This document shows, one piece after another, positions 44,777-54,417 of a stretch of 64,000 nt of DNA. The number at the start of each line of letters is the position of its first letter. Position 1 is the first letter of the stretch. The stretch is taken from the NCBI RefSeq assembly GCF_963664735.1, contig NZ_OY761553.1:1999303-2063302 (forward strand), given 5' to 3'. The notes below the pieces were generated by a model, which ran no database searches, was not told the origin of the DNA, and saw only the letters and a program-made list of their open reading frames with translations. The translations under genes and the position numbers were made by a program. Source of the stretch: an uncultured Cohaesibacter sp. (GTDB taxonomy: Bacteria > Pseudomonadota > Alphaproteobacteria > Rhizobiales > Cohaesibacteraceae).

Positions 44777-45250
44777 TCAGTTGGTCACGGGTTTGCGCAT
44801 GGTGATAGCAGTCATGTGATCATACCCTTCATGGGCTGTTTCGGCTGTTTTTACAAAGCCCATGGCACCAAAGATCCGGTGATTTTCCGTAAGCTCAATG
44901 CGCGTTTCCAATTCCAGCTCTGAATAGCCCAGCTCTTTTGCTCGCTGCTCTGCCAGCGCCACCAAAGCGCGCCCCAGCCCTTCGCCTCTCGCATTCTTGT
45001 CGACAGCAACCTTGCCCAGATACAGACAATCAGGCTTTTTGGTCAGAAACACACAGGCCTTGAACGGGTTGCCAATTGTCCAGACCTCTCCGGTCTCACA
45101 TTTTTCGGCAATGTCGGAAACCGTCAAACGATGCATAGAGCTAGGAGGATCGATGCGGGCATCCATATAGGCGAAGCTCTTCTGTATCAGTGCCAAAATA
45201 TCGGCCAATTTACCGTCGTCTGGTTTGTGTCTTACTGCATCACTTGTCAT
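44777..45250 (-). CDS. GNAT-family N-acetyltransferase
   Basis: A 157-residue acetyltransferase. KACVFLTKKPDCLYLGKVAVDKNARGEGLGRALVALAEQRA includes the beta4 strand and the acetyl-CoA-binding loop (ARGEGLGRAL near residue 88); ENHRIFGAMGFVKTAETAHEGYDH is the C-terminal half. This pattern is common among uncharacterised bacterial GNATs. Its ATG overlaps the mutY stop codon (ATGA), so translation is probably coupled to mutY. Substrate unknown. Confidence 0.85.
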   Translation of the reverse strand: MTSDAVRHKPDDGKLADILALIQKSFAYMDARIDPPSSMHRLTVSDIAEKCETGEVWTIGNPFKACVFLTKKPDCLYLGKVAVDKNARGEGLGRALVALAEQRAKELGYSELELETRIELTENHRIFGAMGFVKTAETAHEGYDHMTAITMRKPVTN

Positions 45251-46383
45251 TTATTGAACTCCACAACCTTTCGGAAAATGGTTGGCAGAGCCTCTCCGAT
45301 TATATCTTTTGGCGTTGACCACCAACCATTTACCGTCGGCTGAGAACAATCTGACGGTGCTTGGTAGATGTCAAGAATGAGATGAAAATGCGTGAAGGTA
45401 TGGGTTACTTGTCCCACCTTCTTCGAAAAATCCAGCCCTTCCGGCGCTTCAGCAAGGGCCGCTGCGGGGTCAAAGCCCTCTCCGGTCTTTTTATCAAACC
45501 AGTTCGTTGTCGGCACGGCAGACATGGACGCAAGCAGGCCTTTGTCTGGTCGCTTGATGAGCCACAATGCACCATCAGTGCGGCGGATCAGAAAGGCGGC
45601 TCCGCGCCTTACCGGCTTTTCCTTCTTGGGTGCCTTGAGGGGATAACGCTCCATATCCCCGGCGGCTTCAGCCTCACAGCTTCCCGAAAATGGACAAAGG
45701 GCACAGGCTGGCCGTTTGGGGCTGCACAGACTTGCCCCCAAATCCATCATGGCCTGCGCGAAATCACCCGGACGCTTCTTGGGCGTCAGGCTTGCCATTT
45801 TCTCCTTGATAGGCTTTTTGGCCGCTGGCAGCGCCTCGTCAATGTGATAGAGACGCGCAATGATCCGCTCAATGTTGCCATCCACCACCGCGACAGGCTC
45901 ATCAAAGGCGATGGCAGCGATCGCCGCTGAGGTATAGTCTCCGATACCGGGAAGGTTCTTGAGCTCTGCGGCGGTTTGCGGGAAATGCCCATGCAGCGTC
46001 TCGACTATGGTACTTGCGCATTTATGCAGATTGCGGGCGCGAGAATAGTATCCAAGCCCTGCCCACGCCTTCAGAATGTCGTCTTCCTCAGCGGCGGCCA
46101 AATCCTCAATCGCAGGCCATCGCGCAATGAATGCATTGAAATAGTCTTTCACAGCGCCCACAGTTGTCTGCTGAAGCATGATTTCGCTGAGCCAGACATG
46201 ATAGGGATCGGGCAACACGCCCAATGCGGCATCAGCCGGAGACGTCCGCCAAGGCAGGCTGCGGTGGTGCTTGTCATACCATACTAGCAAATCATTCGGG
46301 TTAGGCTTAGGCCGTTTTCTCTCAAGGCCTGTTCTATTGGTCTCGCTTCCCAATGGGGTATCATCCTGTGCTGACATGGTCAT
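45247..46383 (-). CDS. mutY: Adenine DNA glycosylase MutY
   Basis: A 378-residue base-excision repair enzyme removing adenine opposite 8-oxoguanine. The catalytic Glu is in SEIMLQQTTV (near residue 67), the helix-hairpin-helix is NLPGIGDYTSAAI, and the catalytic Asp is in VVDGNIERI. The 4Fe-4S ligands form CSPKRPACALCPFSGSC (C-x6-C-x2-C-x5-C). Residues 260-370 form the NUDIX-like 8-oxoG recognition domain. ATG at 46383 or 46377 is likelier than the upstream in-frame starts, giving normal length; no start has a strong ribosome-binding site. Downstream it overlaps the GNAT gene. Confidence 0.95.
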   Translation of the reverse strand: MTMSAQDDTPLGSETNRTGLERKRPKPNPNDLLVWYDKHHRSLPWRTSPADAALGVLPDPYHVWLSEIMLQQTTVGAVKDYFNAFIARWPAIEDLAAAEEDDILKAWAGLGYYSRARNLHKCASTIVETLHGHFPQTAAELKNLPGIGDYTSAAIAAIAFDEPVAVVDGNIERIIARLYHIDEALPAAKKPIKEKMASLTPKKRPGDFAQAMMDLGASLCSPKRPACALCPFSGSCEAEAAGDMERYPLKAPKKEKPVRRGAAFLIRRTDGALWLIKRPDKGLLASMSAVPTTNWFDKKTGEGFDPAAALAEAPEGLDFSKKVGQVTHTFTHFHLILDIYQAPSDCSQPTVNGWWSTPKDIIGEALPTIFRKVVEFNK

Positions 46384-46815
46384 GATTACGGGCCGCCCTT
46401 GCGAACATTGCTCCATCAAAAGAAGACCGGCACCATGAACGGACCTCCTGTTTTAGAACGATTCGAACCGAAGCTGTGTGCTTATCTGAAAGGGCGAAAT
46501 CAAGACTGTATACATATGTATATATTATTATATTTATAATTGTTGCCAAATATATTTATGATAAATAATTCAAATATTGCATTTATAAACTAATTAGTAC
46601 AAATATAGCATTATTTCTATAGCAAAAAATGTCATTTCTATAAATATTTCTATATTCACAATCTATTTTACTGAATTTTTCTATGCGCAAAAATTGCAAT
46701 AAGCCAATTACAATATTTTAACACATATATATATTACTTGTTATAGCTAACAATAAGCAAAATTACTTCTCCATAATAATATAGGAAAATACCTATATAA
46801 TATTAGAGGCCAGCT
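46384..46815. other. Very AT-rich divergent region mutY / chemoreceptor
   Basis: 432 bp; from about 46500 to 46805 the sequence is almost wholly A and T, far below the window average. TTTCTAT recurs at least four times between about 46613 and 46684. It must hold the chemoreceptor promoter and is a plausible target for an AT-binding silencer such as MucR/Ros. No gene seen. Confidence 0.55.
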
Positions 46816-48555
46816 ATGCCAAGTAAAATGTTCTCGTTTCTTCTGACTTGGGCGACTTCAATCAAAGCCAAGATATTCTCGATAGTAATTCTTTCAGCTT
46901 TAGGTGTTGCCGCCCTGGCTTTACAATCCAGCCTTTCCCTAAAGGAAGATTTGATGATGGAGAAGGAGCAAGAACTTGCTCGGTTGGTTGATACGGTAAC
47001 CAGTATTGCAAACAATTATGCCGCCCTTGAGCAGAAAGGCGAATTGAGTAAAGAGGAAGCGCAGAAGCGCGCCATGGAGACGATCGCCATGATGCGCTAT
47101 AATGGCAGCGACTATTTCTTCATTCTCGATACAAATGGCCACATGATCATGCATCCATTCAATGCAGATCTTGTCGGGCAAGATGTCTCCGGGGTGAAAG
47201 ATATCAACGGCGTCTATACAACGCGCGAGTTCGTAAAAATTGCGAGGGAAAAAGGGGCTGGTGCCCTTCAATATGTCTGGCCGAAACCGGGAGAGACAAA
47301 CGCAACTCCAAAGATGTCTTACGCCAAGATGTTCTCTGCCTGGAACTGGGTTTTTGTTTCCGGGGCCTACATTGATGACTTGAATGCAATTTATAAAGCC
47401 AACATCCAAAGGGTCATTCTGACGGCCACGCTCATTGCATTGGTCATCATGTTGATCTCCATTATCACAGCTTTTTCCATCACAAGACCTCTGGGCAAGG
47501 CTGTGGCCACCACCCGCAAGCTGGCTGAAGGCAATGTCGATCTCGATATCCCTAATACACATCGACGCGATGAAATCGGAGCTCTGGGACGCGCGCTCAT
47601 CATCTTCCGGGATGGGGCAAAACAGCGGGTTGCTCTGGAAAAGGAGACTGCTTTGCACAAGAAGCAAAGCGAGGCAGAACAGCGCCGTTTGATGCTGGAA
47701 ATGGCCGACAAATTCGATCAGTCGGTCAGCCAGATCATCAAGACCGTGGCAAAAGCTGCCAATGGCTTCGGATTGCAGACCGAACAATTGGCGGTACGGG
47801 CCCATGAAAACTCGGAACGGGTTCAATCCATTTCCGAAGCAATGGCTGTTTCAAGCAAAAATGTTCAGACCGTTGCCGGCGCTTCCGAAGAGATGTCTAC
47901 GTCGATTTCCGAAATCGCCGGGCAAATTGACGAATCCAATCAGTGCTCCCGTACTGCTGTTGCAGAAGTTCAGAAAGCAACGCATGTTATTGCTTCTTTG
48001 TCCCAGTCCTCCAAGGCTATTGGGCAAATTGTCGGCCTGATCAAGGATATCGCCGAACAGACCAATCTCCTGGCCTTGAACGCAACCATCGAGGCGGCTC
48101 GGGCGGGCGAAGCGGGGCGCGGATTTGCAGTGGTTGCCTCCGAAGTCAAGGATTTGGCATCCCAGACAGGCAAGGCAACCGAAGAGATCGCCGATCAAAT
48201 CAACACGATACAGAATACGATCTCCGAAGCCGTGGTAGCGATTGATCATGTCGACAATACCATTGACCAGTTGAGCCGGATTTCCAGCACCATTGCCTCG
48301 GCTGTGGAGCAACAGGGCGCGGCATCGCAAGAAATCAGCAGCAGCATTTCCACGGCAGCCGAAAACAGCCATGAAGTGACCGAAAATGCCGAGGCACTGA
48401 ATGAGCTCTCCCATCAGAATGATGAGGCTGCCGAGTTCATGTCTCGCAGCGCTTCTGATCTGGAAACTCAGGTTTCCAACCTTTCAGAGCAAGTTGATGC
48501 CTTCCTTGAAAGCATCCGGGTTCAAAATCTATCTGGCGAAAAGCAAGCAGCCTAA
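46816..48555 (+). CDS. Methyl-accepting chemotaxis protein with sCache sensor domain
   Basis: A 579-residue chemoreceptor. TM1 spans about residues 18-38. The periplasmic part has the single-Cache (sCache_2/SMP_2) pattern: [38 protein letters not shown] and [19 protein letters not shown]2 is near 197-218, followed by HAMP (ITRPLGKAV) and the signalling tip [23 protein letters not shown]_2 domains often bind C2 or C3 carboxylates; the ligand is not known here. The upstream region is extremely AT-rich. The C-terminus lacks an obvious CheR pentapeptide. Confidence 0.92.
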   Translation: MPSKMFSFLLTWATSIKAKIFSIVILSALGVAALALQSSLSLKEDLMMEKEQELARLVDTVTSIANNYAALEQKGELSKEEAQKRAMETIAMMRYNGSDYFFILDTNGHMIMHPFNADLVGQDVSGVKDINGVYTTREFVKIAREKGAGALQYVWPKPGETNATPKMSYAKMFSAWNWVFVSGAYIDDLNAIYKANIQRVILTATLIALVIMLISIITAFSITRPLGKAVATTRKLAEGNVDLDIPNTHRRDEIGALGRALIIFRDGAKQRVALEKETALHKKQSEAEQRRLMLEMADKFDQSVSQIIKTVAKAANGFGLQTEQLAVRAHENSERVQSISEAMAVSSKNVQTVAGASEEMSTSISEIAGQIDESNQCSRTAVAEVQKATHVIASLSQSSKAIGQIVGLIKDIAEQTNLLALNATIEAARAGEAGRGFAVVASEVKDLASQTGKATEEIADQINTIQNTISEAVVAIDHVDNTIDQLSRISSTIASAVEQQGAASQEISSSISTAAENSHEVTENAEALNELSHQNDEAAEFMSRSASDLETQVSNLSEQVDAFLESIRVQNLSGEKQAA

Positions 48556-48620
48556 GTCAAACGACAGAACCACTTCTCCCCTCGCCTTTGTGGGGAAAGG
48601 GGAGACAGTCCACAAGAAAG

Positions 48621-48659
48621 GGCCCTGCCGATCCCGACGGATCAAGGCAGGGCCTTTTT
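48621..48659. terminator. Terminator between chemoreceptor and EF-hand gene
   Basis: GGCCCTGCC (48621-48629) pairs perfectly with GGCAGGGCC (48646-48654), followed by five T, between converging genes. Confidence 0.9.
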
Positions 48660-48756
48660 AATTCTCATATTGCAAACTTGAATTTTTGTCGGACGATCCG
48701 ATTGCAGAAACGCGCTCCGCTTATTTGGCAGTCGGCAGCTATTTTAAGGTCAGCCC

Positions 48757-49203
48757 CTAGACGGAAATATCGACACCATCCTCGTCATCATCGGATGTGG
48801 GATTTTTCATGGCTGTTTCATATTGCTCTGTCAGATGAAGCATATAGTCGATGAAATTCTGTTTGCTCTCGGTGCTTTCAACCTCGGAAACGATCTGGCT
48901 GAACACATCCTCCGTTATGGCGGAGCCTCCCAGTAGCAGAGCCATAGGATTGGTCGTATTGCCTTGCCCTATCTCCATTTTCATCTTGTCGAGATAGGAC
49001 ATGAATTCCTGATCCGTTAGCTTGCCATCGCCAAAACTGTCAGCTGACTCGAAATTTGTGCGGCTGAGAATGGGAACATTCTGCGCCTCATCGATATCCA
49101 GATACCCAGACTTGTCCAGATCATATTTATCGGTCATCAGGTCAACCGCATCGCGATTGCTGATCCTGAAAACAGGCATGTAGCTGGACGCCCCACTGAT
49201 CAT
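48757..49203 (-). CDS. EF-hand calcium-binding protein
   Basis: A 148-residue protein with two EF-hand loops: Asp28-Glu39 (DLDKSGYLDIDE), a textbook 12-residue calcium loop, and Asp55-Glu66 (DSFGDGKLTDQE), where position 3 is Phe and binding may be weaker. The C-terminal half is helical and the tail is acidic (SDDDEDGVDISV). There is no signal peptide, so it looks cytoplasmic. Small EF-hand proteins are uncommon but recurrent in alphaproteobacteria; partner unknown. It lies between a chemoreceptor and tldD with no operon partner. Confidence 0.78.
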   Translation of the reverse strand: MISGASSYMPVFRISNRDAVDLMTDKYDLDKSGYLDIDEAQNVPILSRTNFESADSFGDGKLTDQEFMSYLDKMKMEIGQGNTTNPMALLLGGSAITEDVFSQIVSEVESTESKQNFIDYMLHLTEQYETAMKNPTSDDDEDGVDISV

Positions 49204-49479
49204 GGCTACGCTCCTTTAGCATCGCGATGAGGATCTAGGCATGGTTAGCCGTTATGGTTAATGAATTTACAGGAATATGGTTAACCTAACGTTTCCGTTT
49301 TTATCTTCAGCAACATTTGTTAAATAACAGACACATTCGACCAATCAGTTTCTTTTGCATCCACAGGCCATTAAGCGAAGAATTTTATATTATCTAATTC
49401 TTTAACTGGATATTGGCCCCCAAGGGTCTTATGTCTAGACTAATATAGTCACACAACTGTAATCATTTGCGGGTTCACC

Positions 49480-50979
49480 ATGCATTCATTATCTCCGACT
49501 TTGCCAGCGTCCTTTCAGGCGCTCTCCCCTGCCTCCAGTCTCATCAAGGGAGAAGGCAAGGATCTGCTGGAAAGCTGCGGTCTGGAGAAAGAACCCCTGC
49601 GTCAGCTTCTGGCTGATACTGTGCATGGTGCCGATGATGGCGAGTTGTTTTTTGAGCAAACCCAATCGGAAAGCCTTGTGTTTGACAATGGTCGGCTGAA
49701 AAGCTCGGCTTTTGACACTGGCCAGGGGTTTGGTCTGCGTGCTGTTGCTGGCGAGATGGCGGGATATGCTCATTCGGGCGAACTGAATATGGGCGCAATT
49801 CAGCGCGCGGCGGACTCCGTGCGTGGCGTTGCCAAGGGCTATGAAGGCGTGTGGGACATGGCCCCTCCAAAAGCCAACCACACGATTTATCGAGCCTTCA
49901 ACCCGGTCGATGATTTGACGCTGGGCAAAAAGATTGCCCTTTTGGAAGAGATCGACGCTTATGCCCGCGACAAGGACCCTCGCGTCAAGCAGGTTTCTGC
50001 CTCGCTTGTTGGCAACTGGCGCCGGGTTGGCATTTTGCGCCCTAATGGGCAATGGTTTGAAGATGTACGCCCGCTCATCCGGCTCAATGTTTCGGTTGTT
50101 GTCGGCGAAGGCAACCGCAAGGAAGCGGGCAGCCACGGCTTTGGCGGGCGCGACAGCTATGAATTCTTCCTTGAGGACAATGGCTTGAGAGGCGGTTGGC
50201 GCAATGCTGCCGACGAGGCCATTCGTCAGGCACTGGTCAATCTGGAAGCCGTTGCGGCTCCTGCGGGTGAGTTGGACGTGGTTCTGGGGCCAGGCTGGCC
50301 CGGTGTTTTATTGCATGAAGCGGTGGGTCATGGCCTTGAAGGCGATTTCAACCGGCGCAAAAGCTCGGCCTTTTCCGAGTTGATGGGGCAGCAAGTGGCA
50401 GCCAAGGGCGTAACAATTGTTGACGATGGCACCATTCGCGGTCGCAGAGGCTCGCTTAACATCGATGACGAAGGCACACCGTCCCAGCGAACAACCCTGA
50501 TCGAAGACGGGATTCTGGTTGGCTATATGCAGGACAGGCAGAATGCGCGCCTGATGGGCACCAGCTCCACAGGCAACGGACGGCGCCAGTCTTATGCCCA
50601 TCTGCCGATGCCACGCATGACCAACACGATCATGGAATCGGGCGAGTATGAGCCCGAAGAGATCTTGAAATCCGTCAAGAACGGCATCTATGCGGTCAAC
50701 TTTGGCGGCGGGCAGGTTGATATCACCTCCGGCAAGTTCGTTTTCTCCTGCACAGAAGCCTATCTCATTGAAGATGGTAAAGTCGGCGCCCCCGTCAAGG
50801 GAGCGACCCTGATCGGCAATGGTCCAGACGCCATGAAGCGAATTTCCATGATCGGCAACAACATGGAGCTGGATACGGGCGTGGGCACCTGCGGCAAGCA
50901 GGGCCAAGGGGTGCCGGTTGGCGTGGGTCAGCCGACTTTGCGCCTCGACGGCATCACGGTTGGCGGCACGCGCACCTGA
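49480..50979 (+). CDS. tldD: Metalloprotease TldD
   Basis: A 499-residue subunit of the TldD/PmbA (TldE) protease, which degrades unfolded peptides and matures peptides such as microcin B17. The zinc motif is LLHEAVGHGLEGD (HExxxH near residue 279), and the C-terminal domain carries MPRMTNTIMESGEYEP and CGKQGQGVPVGVGQPTLRL, typical of the subunit holding the active site. Length is a little over E. coli TldD (481) owing to the N-terminus. Its inactive partner pmbA lies at the right edge of the window, so the two are unlinked by 12 kb. Start ATG 49480. Confidence 0.96.
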   Translation: MHSLSPTLPASFQALSPASSLIKGEGKDLLESCGLEKEPLRQLLADTVHGADDGELFFEQTQSESLVFDNGRLKSSAFDTGQGFGLRAVAGEMAGYAHSGELNMGAIQRAADSVRGVAKGYEGVWDMAPPKANHTIYRAFNPVDDLTLGKKIALLEEIDAYARDKDPRVKQVSASLVGNWRRVGILRPNGQWFEDVRPLIRLNVSVVVGEGNRKEAGSHGFGGRDSYEFFLEDNGLRGGWRNAADEAIRQALVNLEAVAAPAGELDVVLGPGWPGVLLHEAVGHGLEGDFNRRKSSAFSELMGQQVAAKGVTIVDDGTIRGRRGSLNIDDEGTPSQRTTLIEDGILVGYMQDRQNARLMGTSSTGNGRRQSYAHLPMPRMTNTIMESGEYEPEEILKSVKNGIYAVNFGGGQVDITSGKFVFSCTEAYLIEDGKVGAPVKGATLIGNGPDAMKRISMIGNNMELDTGVGTCGKQGQGVPVGVGQPTLRLDGITVGGTRT

Positions 50980-51006
50980 TCGCGTTCAACAGCACCAAGA
51001 CTTTTT

Positions 51007-51040
51007 GAGCAAGAGACTGCCCTGTCCCTTGCTCTTTTAT
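51007..51040 (+). terminator. Terminator of tldD
   Basis: GAGCAAG (51007-51013) pairs with CTTGCTC (51028-51034), followed by TTTTATT, 28 bp after the stop codon. Confidence 0.75.
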
Positions 51041-51148
51041 TCTAAACTTGGCTCAATAAAGAAAGGGCAAATCCCTCTCAGGAGGAATTGATGACTTGCC
51101 CGGATCAAACTAAAGCTCAGCCAAACATCAACTGAATCAAGAGCGGCC

Positions 51149-51766
51149 ATGGATCTGGATTACCACCGTCTGATAACTGTCTTTGTAAGCTTCTTTGCCG
51201 TGGTTGACCCGATCGGAACGGTTCCCGTTTTCATGGCGGTCACGGCCGGCATGGACAAACAGAAACGCAGGCATATCATTTTGAGGGCTTGCGCCGTGGC
51301 GGCTGGTGTCTTGTGCTTTTTTGTCATCGCCGGGGAGCTTATTCTTCAGTCGTTGGGAATTCCCCTGCCCGCCTTCCAGATTTCCGGTGGTATTGTGCTG
51401 TTTCTTTTCGCACTCACAATGATTTTCGGAGAAGGAAAACCGGCAGCCGAGCTTGAGTTGAAGAATGCCCACGACTTGGCCATCTACCCTTTGGCCATTC
51501 CGTCAATCGCAAGCCCCGGAGCCATGCTTGCTGCGGTGTTGCTGACAGAGAATTCAAAATTCCCGATTTCCCAGCAGATGATCACAACCGCCCTGATGCT
51601 CAGTGTCATTATGATTACGGCTCTCCTGATGGGACTAGCCAGTTATGCGCACAACATTATCGGCAGAAATGGCGCAAGTGTTATCAGTCGCGTGATGGGA
51701 ATGTTGCTGGCGGCGGTTGCTATGGAAAATACCCTGTCGGGCATAAGGGACTATTTCAGCTTCTAG
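51149..51766 (+). CDS. MarC-family inner-membrane protein
   Basis: A 205-residue membrane protein with six predicted helices. FVSFFAVVDPIGTVPVFMA at the N-terminus and AIYPLAIPSIASPGAMLAAVLL in the middle are the two conserved MarC motifs with their Asp-Pro and Pro residues. MarC (formerly linked to multiple antibiotic resistance) has no proven substrate. Start ATG 51149 with a GAGCGG element upstream. It lies 169 bp after tldD behind a terminator and ends in a bidirectional terminator, so it is a single-gene unit. Confidence 0.88.
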   Translation: MDLDYHRLITVFVSFFAVVDPIGTVPVFMAVTAGMDKQKRRHIILRACAVAAGVLCFFVIAGELILQSLGIPLPAFQISGGIVLFLFALTMIFGEGKPAAELELKNAHDLAIYPLAIPSIASPGAMLAAVLLTENSKFPISQQMITTALMLSVIMITALLMGLASYAHNIIGRNGASVISRVMGMLLAAVAMENTLSGIRDYFSF

Positions 51767-51803
51767 CCCGGAGCGGCTCTGCCCACTCTTCTACGAGCCC
51801 AGA

Positions 51804-51837
51804 AAAAAAAGCACGGCCCCAAGACCGTGCTTTTTCT
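51804..51837. terminator. Bidirectional terminator, marC-like / chemoreceptor
   Basis: An A run followed by GCACGG (51811-51816) pairs with CCGTGC (51825-51830) followed by a T run, forming a symmetric terminator between converging genes. Confidence 0.92.
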
Positions 51838-51877
51838 TTGCAATGGATTGCATCAAGCTGAAACTGTCCGATGCCGA

Positions 51878-53560
51878 TCAGGCGGCAGAAACGTCGGCGA
51901 GGAACTTCTCGATACTCTTTTGCAGAGATGCGGAACTCCTGTTCAGCTCGACGGTCGCGCTTTTTACCTGATGGGCCGACTCGGAGGTCTGGGCGGCCTT
52001 TTCAGAAACGGTATTCATGTTGTGCGATGCCGACTGGGTACTGTCTGCGGCCTGCTGTACGTTGGTGGCAATCTCACGCGTTGCAGCCCCCTGCTCCTCA
52101 ACGGCAGAAGCAATGGCGGTGGTATAACCGTCGACCTCTTCCATCACCTGAGCGATCTTGGCAATCGAGTCGACCGTTTCACCGCTAGACATCTGAATGG
52201 CGTTGATCAGACTGCTGATTTCTTCGGTTGCCTTGGAAGTCTGATTGGCCAATTCCTTGACCTCTGCGGCCACGACAGCAAAGCCCTTGCCTGCTTCGCC
52301 TGCGCGTGCGGCTTCGATAGTTGCGTTCAGAGCCAGCAGGTTGGTCTGCTCGGCGATGGCCTGAATGAGGCTGACAACTTCACCGATCTTGCGCGAAGCG
52401 TCATCCAGCTCGGCCACCTTGCTGTTGGATATCTTGGTATCTTCGGTCGCAACGGCAACCACTTCGCGGCTGCGCACGGCCTGCTGCATGATTTCATTGA
52501 TGGAAGCGGTCAGTTCTTCTGCCGCAGAAGCAACCGAGCGCACATTTGCTGATGCATCATGACTGGAATCTGACGCCTGTGATGAACTGCCTTCAGCCTG
52601 GCTGGCGATGCTTTCCAGATTATCCGCGGCCCGGTCCATTTCATCGACCTGCGTGGCAACTGCGCCCAGATTAAGGCTGACACCCTCGCGGAAATCGGAA
52701 ATCAGTTCGGCGATGCGTTCTGCCTTGCGGATGCTCTCGGCATCCTTTTCCTTTTTCTGCTCTGCAAGCCGCTTGCGTTCAATTGCACCAACGCGGAAGC
52801 CTTCAACGGCGCGGCTCATGGCTCCGATCTCGTCGGAACGCTCCTGCCCTGCAATCTTGATATCAAGCTGCTCGTCGCCGATGGCGATGATATCCTGATT
52901 GAGCGCAGAGATCGGCCGGGCAATGGAACGGGCAAGAAAGAAGCCGAGCCCACCGGCAACGACGATCAGCAACAGCGCGATCAGGCCGGAAACCCGGACC
53001 GCCTCCCAGAAGGATTGCTGCACATCTGCCAGCAGAACGCCCGATCCGAGCACCCAACCCCAGGCCTTGAAATTCTTCACATAGGAAATCTTGTCATGAA
53101 AAACGCCTTGGGGATCTTTCCAGACATAATCGACATAGGCCTGACCGTCCTGAACCGCCTTCTCGATAAATTCCCGAATGTGATATTTGCCGTTGCCGTC
53201 GCGCGAATCCATCTTGTTGGTATTCTCGCTGTCCGGCTTTACGGGATGGACCAGATTGACGCCATTGACATCATAGACAAAAACATAGTCCTTGCCCTGA
53301 TATTTCATGCCGCGAAGTGCCGTCTTGGCGCGGGCCTGCGCGTCTTCTTCGCTCAGTTCACCACTCTGGACTTTCTTGTAAAAAGTGTCCGTCACATTGT
53401 AAGCTGCATCAACAACGCTTTGGATCTCGTGCTGCTGAAAGTTATTCAGGTTACTGTCCAGATTGACAAGCTGATAACCCAGCATGACAACAAAGGACAA
53501 AATGAAGAAGGCAACGAGCGCGTATAGCCGACTCGATATATTTCGGAAGATTCGGGACAT
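51878..53560 (-). CDS. Methyl-accepting chemotaxis protein with sCache sensor domain
   Basis: A 560-residue chemoreceptor. TM1 spans about residues 11-32, the sCache_2 sensor about 35-180 ([40 protein letters not shown]), and TM2 about 187-210. HAMP and a coiled coil follow, and the hairpin tip is [20 protein letters not shown]. It ends in [10 protein letters not shown], similar to the receptor at 10328 (FLEDVAAA). The ATG at 53560 is chosen over an upstream in-frame start because GGAGCC precedes it and the first helix then starts directly. Ligand unknown; the sensor is related to that at 46816 but clearly diverged. Confidence 0.92.
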   Translation of the reverse strand: MSRIFRNISSRLYALVAFFILSFVVMLGYQLVNLDSNLNNFQQHEIQSVVDAAYNVTDTFYKKVQSGELSEEDAQARAKTALRGMKYQGKDYVFVYDVNGVNLVHPVKPDSENTNKMDSRDGNGKYHIREFIEKAVQDGQAYVDYVWKDPQGVFHDKISYVKNFKAWGWVLGSGVLLADVQQSFWEAVRVSGLIALLLIVVAGGLGFFLARSIARPISALNQDIIAIGDEQLDIKIAGQERSDEIGAMSRAVEGFRVGAIERKRLAEQKKEKDAESIRKAERIAELISDFREGVSLNLGAVATQVDEMDRAADNLESIASQAEGSSSQASDSSHDASANVRSVASAAEELTASINEIMQQAVRSREVVAVATEDTKISNSKVAELDDASRKIGEVVSLIQAIAEQTNLLALNATIEAARAGEAGKGFAVVAAEVKELANQTSKATEEISSLINAIQMSSGETVDSIAKIAQVMEEVDGYTTAIASAVEEQGAATREIATNVQQAADSTQSASHNMNTVSEKAAQTSESAHQVKSATVELNRSSASLQKSIEKFLADVSAA

Positions 53561-53808
53561 TTGTGGCTCCGGGGCTGGTTTAACCATTCCAAACTAGCTA
53601 TTGGCTTTTTTGTCATCGTAATTTTGTCGTATTATTTCGTACCCAGAGTTATAGAAAGGTAAATTACCTCACCAAATCTCTGCCACGTTTGGGAAAACTG
53701 TAGTTTTACACGGGCAGTTTTCGCATTTTTCATCCCTAATTGCCCGCCTTTTCAATCTTTTCTACCGAACAGGACAAAGGCAAGGCAGATTACAGCGGCT
53801 TTGCAATA

Positions 53809-54114
53809 ATGAAACATCCTCTGGATCATCTTATTGAACAGCGCATTCAGGAAGCGCTCGAAAATGGAGACCTCTCAAATTTACCCAACTCGGGCAAGCC
53901 TCTGGGCAGCCTTGATCCATCTTCTGATGACCTTTTGGCACGCGTGATCAAGGAGCAGGGAGGCAAGCCGGCCTATGTAATCCTCAATGGGAAACTGCAA
54001 GCCCTGATCAAGCGGCTGGGTCAGGTAAAGGACCCGCTTCGCCATAAAGCACTCGAGCAACAGATCGCCGATATGCGCACACGAATGGCTGTCGAGAAAG
54101 AACGCGGGCTATAG
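53809..54114 (+). CDS. DUF1992 (DnaJ-C28-like) domain protein
   Basis: A 101-residue protein matching DUF1992: HLIEQRIQEALENGDLSNLPNSGKPL, then DDLLARVIKEQGGKPAYVILN. This short helical domain also occurs in eukaryotic DNAJC28, but there is no J domain here. Function unknown. ATG at 53809 aligns with the conserved start of the domain but has no clear ribosome-binding site; an in-frame start at 53740 would add 23 residues. Confidence 0.85.
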   Translation: MKHPLDHLIEQRIQEALENGDLSNLPNSGKPLGSLDPSSDDLLARVIKEQGGKPAYVILNGKLQALIKRLGQVKDPLRHKALEQQIADMRTRMAVEKERGL

Positions 54115-54417
54115 AGGCCGTTTTCAAGCCGCCGGACTACAGGTTGGACATGGCAAGCTTGGGGATTGCATAACGCTGAAGGCCTCTGCGACGACATGCC
54201 AGCCCTGTTTATGCCCAGAAGCTTTATCTTAATGCCAGTGACTATTTGCTTTTTGCTTTTGCGTCATCTACAAGGGGGCCTCACCCCGTGACATGGTTGG
54301 CCGATGGAGCAGCTCGCATGCGTGCAAATGAGCTGCGAGGGGAAAGGCTGCAGGACGCGGGACCATAACATATTAGGGCCAGACCATTTCTGGCAAGGAC
54401 TTCCCGGAAAGCCTACC
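54115..54417. other. Intergenic region before the DEAD-box helicase
   Basis: 303 bp. It should carry the helicase promoter and leader. Cold-shock-type helicases often have long leaders, but no specific structure was recognised. Confidence 0.4.

Noticed and set aside
54304..54417. Longer N-terminus for the DEAD-box helicase
   Set aside because: The extra 38 residues are unlike any helicase, contain several Cys and Trp, and the ATG at 54418 has a ribosome-binding site.
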